A stretch of 64,000 nt of DNA from the NCBI GenBank assembly GCA_021234155.1, contig JAJEKV010000004.1, positions 24,531,662 through 24,595,661 on the forward strand. The letters are read 5' to 3'. The translations under genes and the position numbers were made by a program. Below are positions 45,715 through 55,061 of this stretch, piece after piece. The DNA comes from Isoetes taiwanensis. Lineage: Eukaryota; Streptophyta; Lycopodiopsida; Isoetales; Isoetaceae. Position 1 is the stretch's first letter; every line of letters starts with the position of its first letter. The notes beneath the pieces are model-generated. The model ran no database searches. It saw only the letters and a list, made by a program, of their open reading frames with translations, and had not been told where the DNA came from.

Positions 45715-45998
45715 TCATGGTGACGAAAAAGGTGACAAAATCCTTGACGATTTTAGTGACAAAAAAAGTGACAAAATTGCTGACAATTTTCCTGACGCAT
45801 CCCGGATGTTTTGTCTGATGATTATTTTGATGAATCCTCTGACGATTATACTGATGCATCCCTGACGTTTTGTCTGACGTTTTTGTCTGACGATTGTTTG
45901 TCAGGTTCTTCGTCACACATCAGGGTCTGGGCCCCTGACAGTATTGTGAAGACTATCTGACGATTTTTTTGATGCAGAACAAGCATTATCTTGTAGTG
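45715..45998 (-). mobile_element. CACTA-type transposon terminus with subterminal repeats
   Basis: Read on the minus strand, the edge at 45998 begins CACTACAAGATAATGC, the En/Spm (CACTA) terminal signature. Inward of it come many copies of TGTCAGACAAAACGTCAGG- and CGTCAGA-like words (TCTGACG / GTGACAAAA on the plus strand), which is the subterminal repeat organisation known for this superfamily. The other terminus and any transposase are not seen, so it is a single end or a fragment of a non-autonomous copy. The open frame over it at 45605-45916 is a by-product of the repeats. Confidence 0.7.
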
Positions 45999-45999
45999 C

Positions 46000-47030
46000 A
46001 TCTCTCATCCTTACATGAAAATGTTAAAGGAAGGTCATCATGATCAACTGATAAACAAAGTATGTAATCCTTGTGCAGACTTGACCTGACCTTTCTCGGA
46101 GAGAAACCTAAGCCTGGTTTATAACAGACTACTGAAAGGAAGATCAAATGTTAGGAGCATGGTGGTGGTACTGAATGCAAAACCAATTCGGCAGCGGCAG
46201 ATCCTGCTAGCATTATGGATCATCCCTATTGCCTTTCTTCCCACCACTCAAAGACTGGTCCAAATATGGGTAGCAGTAGATGTATTTTCTCGTATCTGCA
46301 CCTTTTCCTTATAGAAAATTCTTCATAGTAAGGATGACATAATGGCTTCAACCATGAGAAAGATGCGCAGAGGAGGCATGACAAATGGCCAAGGAAAAAA
46401 GGATGGAGGCCATAAAAGAAAGAAGCATGGGGCAAGAATGAGTACAATCCTAACTCTATACAACATTGTTGTGTTACGCTATAACCGCAATTCCAACATT
46501 TTGAACTTATTATAGGTTATTTATCTCTTTGAACTGTACAATTTGTTGGTTTTAGGTATTCCTAGTCTCGATGAATTTGTCTAGGATTATTGGATTTTCA
46601 CTTGGTTCACTTTTACTGTTGAATAACTTTACTACCCCTGACCCTATCACTGCACCCCAACTGGTATATATTATTTATTGTTTATCAAGTGCTATACTAG
46701 GCCTCTGTTCTCACTGTGTTCTTCAAGCATCGTCAAAGGCTGTTGTTTTCTACATTATGACCACTTTTGAGTAAGAGTGTAAACAAACATAGAACCTCAT
46801 AGATTTGCAACAACAGATGCAACATCCATTGCCTAAAATAGTGGCATGGTTCTAGTTTACAATCTTCCATATTTTACCTATAGTACAATGTCAATTGCAA
46901 GAGAAATCACTTCTTTCTCAAGTATTCTATTGTCTAGACGTAGCAATTCAAATTAATTGTCAAAACATGACTTTGAACTATGATTTAAGCCACTTCACCC
47001 TCCGGCCATGGAGGGCAACCCTTCTTTTTT
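46000..47030. other. no gene recognised
   Basis: Short unmatched frames and AT-rich sequence. Confidence 0.4.
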
Positions 47031-47496
47031 CTATGGAATCTATGTTTTTTTTTTTTTTTTTTTTCAATAATAACCTATTTATGTTTTAGGGGTATGGTCT
47101 ATGGTCGCAGGATAATGATTTATGCATCCATATCAAATCCCCCTGGAACCCCCTTTATTGTACTACATATTATGACTGGGGGTGCCTATGATTTTGAAAC
47201 ATGGAATACAGGAAACAGGGACTCCTCTCTATACTATCAACGCTTCAGTTTTTGAGATATAGAGACTCGAACCTCTACCAAAATAATTCAATATCCTAAT
47301 TAAGAACACTTTAACCAATGCTATCAGCAAACTAACGTGCTTATTTTTCCTATTGAATCTATGTGTGTGTGTGTGTGTTTTTTTTTCAATAATAACCTAT
47401 TCAAATGCTTTAGGGGTATGGTCTATGGTCTCAGGAATAGTGATTTATGCATCCATATCAAATCCCCCTGGAACCCCCTATTATTGTGCCACATAT
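47030..47496. repeat. direct repeat pair (~140 bp) around a tRNA-like SINE candidate
   Basis: The copies at about 47034-47172 and 47354-47496 share TTTTCAATAATAACCTATT, TTTAGGGGTATGGTCTATGG and TCAAATCCCCCTGGAACCCC. The first starts with a run of about 21 T, the second with (GT)n then T8. Between them, on the minus strand at about 47325-47260, are a TAGCATTGGTTAAAGTG (A-box-like) and an AGAGGTTCGAGTCTC (B-box-like) motif, as in tRNA-derived SINEs. Confidence 0.6.
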
Positions 47497-47499
47497 GAA

Positions 47500-48418
47500 C
47501 ATAGTTATCTCTAACCTAACAAAGCCTCTTAACTACTAGTGCGAAGCTCCAGTTCATTGTAAATGTTAGGCTAGGTCGATTCTATGAATTTAACCTAAGG
47601 GATCTCTAACAAATCTAGTGGGAATGTATATCGTCATTCGTTAAGTTAGCCTTAACTTAACGACCTTAATGGAAAAACATAATCTCTTTTTGGTGAAGTT
47701 AGGAGATAATCAACCGGTTAAATTAACTTAACTTAATGGCGAGTGGGAAATGGCCCTAAATATATGTACTGGGAAAAAAGTATACATGGCTGTGCGGTGG
47801 AAAATTTCCTTATTTGGCAAAATAAATATGACATGTTATTATAGTAATGAAGGTCAACCTATGATACTCCACCCCAACACACTTGCAGCACCAAAAATGC
47901 TATATTCTATAACAATCAAATCAACTAAATCCAAGCACACATTTAAAATGAAATTATCAATTAACTTTGCAAGTTAAATTACTTTGTTTCGAGTCGCCAA
48001 CTAAACAATATAACTTTATATTCATTTATTTGAATAATTGTTCAATATTATAATTTTTATATTCCATGAAAAATTGAATGTAAGTTATTCGCCCATTCGC
48101 CCATGCTAGGATGAATAATGATATGCGTTATATATGGTGACAAAATTTAACATTGGGGAAAGCAAATCTCATAGAAGAGATCTACAACAAAGGTCTCTAA
48201 CCGTTTGCACATCAGAATACTGCCATTAGAGAAGGATGATAAATTGCTCACCTTTATTTTGAAGTGCTTTGTCAAAACACCAAAAACTACTCAGAATCTT
48301 TGCAACCTTTCTTCTGAATTGGAACTGTATTATCTCAAGACCCCCTTTTTCACATGAAATCATTTGCAATAAGCAAATATGTTGAAACTGTTATAAACCA
48401 GTTTGCCAATTCTAAGTG
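47500..48418. other. no gene recognised
   Basis: Sequence between the direct repeats and the LINE target site. The frame at 47750-47977 is short and unmatched. Confidence 0.4.
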
Positions 48419-48428
48419 ACTCTTCCAT
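48419..48428. repeat. LINE target-site duplication, left copy
   Basis: ACTCTTCCAT, matching 57012-57021 exactly. It directly precedes the poly(T) that is the LINE's A-tail on the plus strand. Confidence 0.85.
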
Positions 48429-49680
48429 TTTTTTTTTATTTTTTTATTTTTTGAAAGTAAGGGTAGATTTTTTCATTAATTAGAAAAAGCCATACAGGCC
48501 AAATACCAATCTGCTATGTAGCAGGGCATAATAATGAGACACTCATAAGAGACTGATATATGAAACTTATAGACGAGTTTGTGTAACATAGAAAGTTAAA
48601 CATGAGGTCTTCAAATAAGAAGTGTCCCATAGGCTATGAGCAGTGAAGCAGCAGCTGCTGTATGGAATCTTCAATTTCCTGTAGAAGCAAACTAAAATAC
48701 CAACCATGATCTTCATTAGTTGAGAGATGGATATAAGTGAAAATGGTCTGGTTTGAGGAGCAAAATTGTGATAGATTGAGGCTAGGAGGAAGGGCAGACA
48801 GCAAAGGATGTTGAAATTATCTCTGATCCACAAGATGTGCTTCAAACCACTCATTGTATTGCTTGTAGAACTCAACTGTCAAGCCATGAATATACCTGTT
48901 ATGACCACAATCATTCTGTATGAGAAGAGATGACTGACTTTCCTTTGCCATTAGCAGTAGCAAGATACCATATAAATCTGGTGACTGTAATACATTTCCC
49001 TATATCTGGTCAACTGTCTCTCAGTCATACTGAAGTGGGTATTATAGAGGAATTCAAATAGGTAATGCATCTGCATGAGTTCCCTGGTGTAAACTCTAGC
49101 CCATTCTGCTTCTCTCCTTCTTGAGTTTTCAACCTCCTGTATAAAATCATCTGCAATTGCGCAAAGCTCTCTCATAGTAAGATGTTTTCCTGTCTACTTT
49201 GTCTGGTGTATACAAGCCTCATAATTGTCTATATCTGTGTCAAATCTCAAAGATCCTTCCCCTTGAAAAAAAATCCAGATATTCTGTCACAGTTAGAGTA
49301 AGGAGCATTAGAATCAATAACATTTAGATTAGATACAAAAATATCAAAGGGGCCTCTGTATAGCCCTATGAAGTTCCAGTTTGCGTTGTAGTTGTCCCCC
49401 TGCTGTCTTTTATGACACGTGGCTATAGATTCAATATCTAATTGAAAATGCATTTTAATCCAGAACACAGAGAAGGATTTGGAGGCATAAAGTATTCTAT
49501 TTCTAGCTTTCCAAATATTCCAGAAAGCAGTGTAAACAAGAGTGTTTGCCAATCTTGCTGCAGAAATGTGAGAATATTATTGACATCTGTGTTATGAAGA
49601 TATCTACCAAATCTGTCAAAGAACCAAGTCCAGAAAGAGCTTAACTTAGGACAAAGAAAAATATGTTCCATGGTCTCTTC
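48429..49680 (-). mobile_element. LINE, 3' portion (split by the gypsy insertion)
   Basis: The 3' part of a minus-strand L1-type LINE. Beginning at 49680 it resumes the zf-RVT zinc region in the frame left at 55562: E-T-M-E-H-I-F-L-C-P-K-L-S-S-F-W. After a frameshift near 49550 the C-terminal F-W-N-I-W-K-A-R-N-R-I-L motif follows, and the protein ends at about 49247. About 800 bp of 3' untranslated sequence leads to a T-rich run at 48429-48452, the A-tail. The ORF is continuous across the insertion site, so the LINE was collinear before interruption. Confidence 0.9.
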
Positions 49681-49761
49681 TGTGACGACCATACAGATAT
49701 TCGTATCATACGAACATTATACTCGTATGTACAAGAGATGGTCGTAACACGGATGCAAAAG

Positions 49762-49836
49762 GGTAGTTGCACAAGACAGGGTTTGAACTCGCAACCTTCC
49801 AATTGCGAGTCATACACCCTTGCCAAGTGCACTACC
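49762..49836 (-). other. tRNA-like segment within the 5' LTR (antisense)
   Basis: On the minus strand 75 nt start GGTAGTGCACTTGGC and end GTGCAACTACC, whose ends can pair like an acceptor stem (GGTAGT / ACTACC). Inside are an A-box-like GCACTTGGCAAGG, an anticodon-arm-like TATGACTCGCAATTGG and a B-box-like GGTTGCGAGTTCAAACCC. The length and order are those of a tRNA, but the loops are not canonical. It is also in the 3' LTR (55143-55217). Confidence 0.6.
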
Positions 49837-49874
49837 AATATTTGTTGATCCTCATATATGGGATTATCTCCAGG

Positions 49875-49898
49875 AGGTTCTAGAATATTCTAGAACCT
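49875..49898. promoter_or_regulatory. perfect heat-shock element in 5' LTR
   Basis: A 24-bp perfect palindrome whose core TTCTAGAATATTCTAGAA is four alternating TTC/GAA units at 2-bp spacing (TTCnnGAAnnTTCnnGAA). This is the consensus site for trimeric heat-shock factors. It lies 68 bp upstream of the TATA box at 49967. Confidence 0.8.
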
Positions 49899-49966
49899 AA
49901 ATGCATGCGCGACACTGGGCGCGATCTCATCCATTGGAGTGGCGCGATCCTGACCGTTGACCTAGA

Positions 49967-49973
49967 TATATAA
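49967..49973 (+). promoter_or_regulatory. TATA box of 5' LTR
   Basis: TATATAA followed by GGAGGC, in the middle of the LTR downstream of the heat-shock element. It is conserved in the 3' LTR at 55366-55372, and is the likely Pol II start for the genomic transcript. Confidence 0.75.
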
Positions 49974-50262
49974 GGAGGCACCTCCTTCTTGTCGACCCAT
50001 TCCGATTCAACGCCAGTCTTGAGCCTTCTAGGCATCTGTCTCGTGTTCCTGCTTGCCTTCGGACCATTGTATTCTTGATTCCTGTTCATATATCAGATTC
50101 TTTGCCGATCTTGACGTATTTCTTCCGTATTTCTTGCGTGTTTTCCACGTATTTTCCTTGTTTTCGCGTAGGTTCATGACAGTTTGAACTGGAATCCCTT
50201 ACCGGTTCTTGCCTGCTCTGATCCTAAGCATTTTTTTGCTCGTATTTGGTGACTTTATATCT

Positions 50263-51118
50263 ATGGAGGAGGTTTCGACGTTATTACAGCAGATCCAACA
50301 GCTTGTTCAAGTATGTCAGCAGTTGCAGTTGGACAATAAAGAGCTTAAGGAACGTGTTGCTTTCCATGAATCTGCTTCTAGTTCTGGATTGAGGCTATCA
50401 GAGCCTAGCCTGCCAGAGAAGTTTGATGGCACTCAGTCCAAGCTCCGTGGTTTTTTGAATCAGATCAGGCTTGTGATCCAGCTCCACCCTCATAGATATC
50501 CCACGGCCCAAGAACAAGTTGGGCTGATTGGTTCTCTCCTCACAGGGCCAGCTCCAAGTTGGTTTGCTCCTTTATTGGAGAAAGGAGTCTCAGAGTTGCA
50601 AGATTTTGATGCGTTCACTGCAGAGCTCGAGGCATGCTTTGGAGACACTGATCGTCAGCGCACAGCAATCACAAAACTTTGCAATCTAAGGCAAGGCTCT
50701 CGCCCAGCTTCAGTATATGCATCAGAATTTCGTCAAATTGCGGTAGATACTGCCTAGGATGATGTTGCACTTCGAGATTGTTTCCGAAGGGGGTTACGTG
50801 AGGATGTCAAGGATATGTTGTTTCTATGGAAGATCCTCAGACTCTGGAAGAAGCCATCAGATTTGCAGTTCGATGTGATAATCGGCTTTTCGAACGTAGG
50901 CAAGAGAGACGTAGTCAAGTCTTTCCAATCACAAAAACGCCTGTAGCTACGCCCTCCCCGGTGTCAGCAGTAGAATTCAGACAGGACCTGAGCTTATGCA
51001 GATTGATCGGGCAATTCGAGGACCTTTATCTGCCGCCGAGAAGCAACGTCGGAGAGATGCTAAGCTTTGCCTCTACTATGGAGGAGCTGGCCATATTGCT
51101 CGTAGATGCCCGGTGAAG
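50263..51118 (+). pseudogene. gag: Ty3/gypsy gag (broken)
   Basis: Capsid protein of the chromovirus-type element. The ATG at 50263 (82 bp after the LTR) opens M-E-E-V-S-T-L-L-Q-Q-I-Q with a coiled-coil-like Q/L-rich start. The retrotransposon gag domain follows: L-P-E-K-F-D-G-T, then G-S-L-L-T-G-P-A-P-S-W-F and the A-F-T-A-E-L-E-A-C-F-G-D segment with T-K-L-C-N-L-R-Q-G-S. A TAG at 50755 interrupts, and frame changes follow near 50820 and 50950. The zinc knuckle at about 51069-51110 reads C-L-Y-Y-G-G-A-G-H-I-A-R-R-C: the second cysteine of CxxC is a tyrosine codon (TAT). A longer in-frame start at 50209 exists but adds a hydrophobic leader unlike gag. Confidence 0.85.
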
Positions 51119-51669
51119 CGTCCAAGTCAGTCGGAAAACTTCAGGGGCCGGTCCGAGTAGTAGGAGTCTCTCGTCGGCTGACCTCCTTTTCTCAGACTCC
51201 TTCCACATTTCTTGACATGTTTATTCCATCGGATAAGGTCAGCAAGGCATTCTTCATCCCTATATCATTGAAATCAGAAGTTGGAGGATTGCAAGTGTTG
51301 GCGCAACTTGATTGTGGTGCAAATGCTTGTTTTATGGATAGTGCGTTCGCCAGTAAGCACGTCATCCCTAGAAGCAAGGTTGAGCATCCTGGTTCTGTCG
51401 AAGTGATTGATGGACGGGATATCTCCTCGGGTGCAGTCACAGAATGTACTGCACCTCTTCAGATTTTGTTCGAAGGAGTTTCTTGTAGTATTTCCTTCAA
51501 TCTCATTGCTAGCCATCATGCGCCAATAGTCTTGGGGCTGCCCTGGCTCGAGCTACATAACCCCAGATTGATTGGCGTACTAGATCATTTCGATTTTCCA
51601 GTTCTAGCTCTAGTTCCAGTTCATCTGCAGATTAGGTCTCTACACCAACATCGACTTCGATCCGTGTAG
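51106..51669 (+). pseudogene. pol (PR): Ty3/gypsy aspartic protease region
   Basis: An open 187-codon frame. The retropepsin-like protease would release Gag and Pol proteins. Its active-site triad region reads Q-L-D-C-G-A-N-A-C-F (about 51304-51333), where DSGA is usual and DCGA appears here. The flap/second motif P-I-V-L-G-L-P-W-L is at about 51526-51552. Upstream it is separated from the gag zinc knuckle by a frameshift; downstream it runs into the proline-rich linker. The overlap with the gag frame at 51106-51118 is a by-product of the shift. Confidence 0.8.
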
Positions 51670-51719
51670 TATCGTGGGCCCCTGATTCCGTCCTTGTTGT
51701 TCTATGTTCTGATCTGACT

Positions 51720-51985
51720 CTTGCCTCTGCTCCAGTTCATGCCCCAGATTCTGATCATATTCTTGATAATATCCCAGCTCCAGCTCCAGTTTCTGCTCCT
51801 GCTCCAGTTCCGATTTCTTCTCCTGCTCCAATTCTTGCTCCAGTCCCTGTTCCTGCTCCAGTTCTTGCTCCAGTCCCTGTTCCAACTCCAGTTCTTGATC
51901 CAATTGATGCTCCAGTTCATGTTCCAGTTGCTCCTGCTCACGTTCCTGTTCCTGCTCATGTTCCTGCTCCTGCTTTTGTAGAGGC
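51720..51985 (+). repeat. proline/valine/alanine-coding minisatellite between PR and RT
   Basis: Degenerate 6-30 bp repeats of GCTCCAGTTCCTGTT-type words. In the pol frame they encode a P-A-P-V-P-V-type linker of about 80 residues; in the opposite strand they make misleading glutamine/glutamate-rich frames. Such low-complexity linkers are variable in length and prone to slippage. Confidence 0.85.
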
Positions 51986-52120
51986 TTCTTCATGCCCTCA
52001 GTTTCGTATCTCGAAGATTTCTCTTCGCGAGTTCGATAAATCTAGAAGGCAAGATCCAAGTTCAGTGTTTGCAATCCAGGTTCACCGTCGGTTAGCTCAG
52101 CACTAGCGAAGTCTGCTCTA

Positions 52121-53560
52121 ATGCTCCCAGATAAATATAGCGACTTCTCTGATGTTTTTGACAAAGTCAAGGCCAGCAAACTCCCAGAGCATCGTCCATA
52201 TGATTGTCCTATTGATTTACAACCGGGGACCACGCCACCATATGGTCCGATATATGGTCTATCTCCTGCTGAGTTGAAGGTTTTGCGGGATTATATTGAA
52301 GAGAATCTAGCCATTGGCTTCATTTGACATTCTCAGTCCCCTGCTGGAGCGCCTATCTTCTTCGTCAAAAAGAAGGATGATTCGCTGCGTCTGGTCGTTG
52401 ATTATCGCGGCCTCAATAAAGTCACAGTGCCGAATCGGTATCCGCTTCCTCTGATCCCAGAGTTATTGGAACGACTCTAAGGTGCGCATTATTTTACGAA
52501 GATTGATCTTCGGGGTGCCTACAATCTTATTCGGATCCGGGAGGGTGATGAGTGGAAAACCGCCTTTCGTACTCGGTATGGCCATTTTGAGTACACAGTT
52601 ATGCCGTTTGGACTTACCAATGCCCCGACAGTATTCCAACATATGGCCAATGATGTTTTTCGAGAGTTCTTAGACACTTTTGTTATCATCTATTTGGATG
52701 ATATCCTTATTTATTCTGAGACTCTCGAAGAACACGAGAGGCATGTTCGGCAGGTCCTTCAGAAGCTTCGTGAGCATGGGTTATATGCCAAACTTGAGAA
52801 GTGTCAGTTCGAGCAGGATAATGTGGAGTTCCTTGGCTATCGCATCACTCCACATGGAATCTCTATGGACCTTGAAAAGGTCAGCAATGTTCTGGAGTGG
52901 CAAACACCTTCATCCGTTCGAGATGTTCAGTGTTTCCTTGGGTTTGCCAATTTCTATCGGCGTTTCATTCGGGATTATTCGGAGAATGCCCTTCCTTTGA
53001 CACGCCTCACGGTCAAGGATGTGCCATTTGAATGGACTGTGGAAGCGGAATCTGCTTTTATTACCCTGAAGCATGCGTTCACCACGATGCCAGTTCTTGC
53101 TCATGCAGATCCTTTGCGCCCATATGTTGTCGAAGCAGATGCTTCTGATTTTGCACTTGGTGGGATCCTGTCATAGGAGGGGGATGACCATGAATTGCAT
53201 CCAATCGCCTATCACTCACGAAAATTTCAGGCTGCTGAAATCAACTATCCCATTTATGACAAGGAGTTGTTGGCGATAGTGGATTCTTTCGAAGAGTGGA
53301 GACGTTTTCTGGAGGGGTCTCCTTATAAGGTCACCGTCTATACAGATCATTGAAATCTAGAATAATTTCAGTCTGCTCGAGTGCTCAACCATTGCCAGGC
53401 CCGGTGGCACACTCAAGTATTATTCCGGATTTCGTGATCAAGTACCATCCTGGATCCCTCCAAGGAAAGCCTGATGCCTTGTCTCGACGCTCCTACCTTG
53501 AGCCCAAACTAGGTGATCCTGCATTTGATCAGCAATCACAGGTTATTTTAGGGCCTGATT
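52121..53560 (+). pseudogene. pol (RT-RH): Ty3/gypsy reverse transcriptase and RNase H (broken)
   Basis: Copies the genomic RNA into DNA. In one frame: F-S-D-V-F-D-K, then [49 protein letters not shown] and the catalytic Y-L-D-D at 52691-52702. The connection and RNase H (H-A-D-P then [13 protein letters not shown]) follow. Stops are at 52325 (TGA), 52478 (TAA), 53174 (TAG), 53351 (TGA) and 53363 (TAA), with a frame change near 53400. Four of the five can be explained by one transition from CGA, CAA or CAG. The motifs identify the Ty3/gypsy lineage without doubt; the gene is dead. Confidence 0.95.
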
Positions 53561-53569
53561 GATTCTAGC

Positions 53570-54847
53570 TTATGGCTCTCACTTTGTTTGAGAGGCCTCG
53601 TGATACAGCCTTGTTGCAGTCTGTTCGAGCATCTCTGCCCTCCGATCCATTGGCTCAAGATGTATTCTCACACATTGGCACTGCATCATCTTCTCAGCAA
53701 ATAGGATCAGACTATGATCGTTTTGTTCTAGGCTTCGAGTTCTTCAGGCTTGCCATGATTCACCTATGGCCGGACACTTTGGAGTAGCCAAGACTCTTGA
53801 ACTTGTTAGTCGAGAGTATTGGTGGCCTGGCTTCGTCGCTCTGTCGAAGCTTTTATTCGATCATGTGACATCTGTTGTCGAGCAAAGGTTCCAAGGCATC
53901 TTCCTCATGGCCTTCTTCAGCCATTGCCGGTACCAGATGGACCTTGGAAGAGCATTTCTATAGACTTTATTCCAGAGCTGCCACTCTCTCGGGGTTATAA
54001 TGCCATCATGGTTGTTGTTGATTGTTTCTCTAAGATGGCTCATTTTATTCCCTGCAACATCACCATCACCAGTAAGGGAACAGCGGATCTTCTTCGTCAT
54101 GAAGTAGTCAGACTTCATGGCTTGCCCGACACTATCGTCAGCGATCGTGGACCGCAGTTCGTCGCAGGTTTTTGGAAGCGGCTTTTGGAGTTATTGCATA
54201 TCGACCGCTCACTGACATCTGGTCATCATCCAGAAAGTAATGGGCAGGCAAAGCGCACTAATTTGACTCTGGAGCAATATTTAAGGTGCTTTATCAGTTA
54301 TCAGCTGGATGATTGGGTCGATTATCTTCCATTAGCTGAGTTTGCCTATAATAACTCAGTACATGCCTCCACTGGCCAAACTCCGTTCTTTCTGAACTTT
54401 GGTCAGCATCCTCGTTGGTCCCTTAGTGTCGCTGGCGGTGACTCTGTCAATCCTAGTGCCGAGTCTCGACTTGAGAAACTCCAGGCTCTTCAATCAGATC
54501 TTCCGCATCATCTTCACCGAGCACAGGAACGTTATCGGCATTATACTGATTTGCATCGCCAGGAAGCTCCTAAATTTCATGTTGGTGATCTTGTCTGGCT
54601 TCTTCTTAGGGACCTTCCTACCTCACGTCCCTGCAACAAGCTTGACTATCGTCGCCTTGGTCCCTATCGGATCACGGCTCAAATCAGCAATGTGGCATTC
54701 CGGCTCGAGCTCCTTCCAGCTGTTCGGCTCCACCCAGTATTTCATGTTTCTCTATTGGAGCCCTACATAGTTAACACTTTCCCGGATCGCGTTCCTCTGC
54801 CGCCACCACCAGTGGAAATTGATGATCATGAGGAGTTCGAAGTTTGA
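53570..54847 (+). pseudogene. pol (IN): Ty3/gypsy integrase (broken upstream of core)
   Basis: Inserts the cDNA into chromosomes. The zinc-binding HHCC part is split by frame changes near 53750 and 53825: G-H-F-G-V-A-K-T, then Y-W-W-P-G, then C-D-I-C-C in the next frame. The core is intact in the 342-codon frame from 53819: D in S-I-S-I-D-F-I-P-E-L, D in V-S-D-R-G-P-Q-F, and E in H-H-P-E-S-N-G-Q-A (a D,D-35-E arrangement). A G-P-Y-R-I-style GPY/F-like module (L-G-P-Y-R-I-T-A) and H-P-V-F-H-V-S-L-L follow near the C-terminus. The frame ends at a TGA (54845). Confidence 0.9.
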
Positions 54848-54865
54848 GAGATTCTGGACTCCTAG

Positions 54866-55010
54866 TTTCTTCATCGACGATTATATTACTTTGTCGATTG
54901 GGAAGGTTACTCGCCAAGTGATAGAATCTAGGAGCCTGTCGAGAATCTGACTAATGCGCCTGACAAAATTGCGGAGTTTCACGGACGTTACCCGAACAAG
55001 CCAAGTTTGA
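54866..55010 (+). pseudogene. C-terminal chromodomain of integrase
   Basis: After stops at 54845 (TGA) and 54863 (TAG) the integrase frame continues: L-Y-Y-F-V-D-W-E-G-Y-S-P-S-D, a TAG at 54929 where the conserved tryptophan codon of the (T)WEP motif is expected, then E-P-V-E-N-L. This is the chromodomain that directs chromovirus integration to marked chromatin. It classes the element as a chromovirus. Confidence 0.85.
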
Positions 55011-55048
55011 GTACTCCGGCCCCAGCTCCGAGGACTCGTCGCCGTCGT

Positions 55049-55061
55049 AGGAGGGGGATGG
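55049..55061 (+). other. polypurine tract of gypsy element
   Basis: GGAGGGGGATGG-type purine run immediately before the 3' LTR, the primer site for plus-strand DNA synthesis. Confidence 0.8.

Larger units (their letters stand above)
49681..50181 (+). repeat. 5' LTR of Ty3/gypsy element
   Basis: 501 bp, TGTGACGACC...TTCATGACA, with TG..CA ends. It is bounded on the left by the TCTTC target-site duplication (49676-49680). Compared with the 3' LTR I count roughly 16 substitutions plus indels of about 24 and 18 bp. It contains an antisense tRNA-like segment (49762-49836), a heat-shock element (49875-49898) and a TATATAA box (49967-49973). Repeated GTATTT(T/C)(C/T) words precede the 3' end. Confidence 0.95.

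Noticed and set aside
45605-45916. 103-aa minus-strand frame rich in T, N, Q and V
   Set aside because: It is produced by CACTA subterminal repeats.
49762-49836. Functional tRNA gene
   Set aside because: It is tRNA-like in length and boxes, but the anticodon and D loops are not canonical and it is part of a repeated LTR.
51640-51993. Glutamine/glutamate-rich protein of 117 aa on the minus strand
   Set aside because: It is the reverse complement of the proline-coding minisatellite in gypsy pol; the composition is forced by the repeat.
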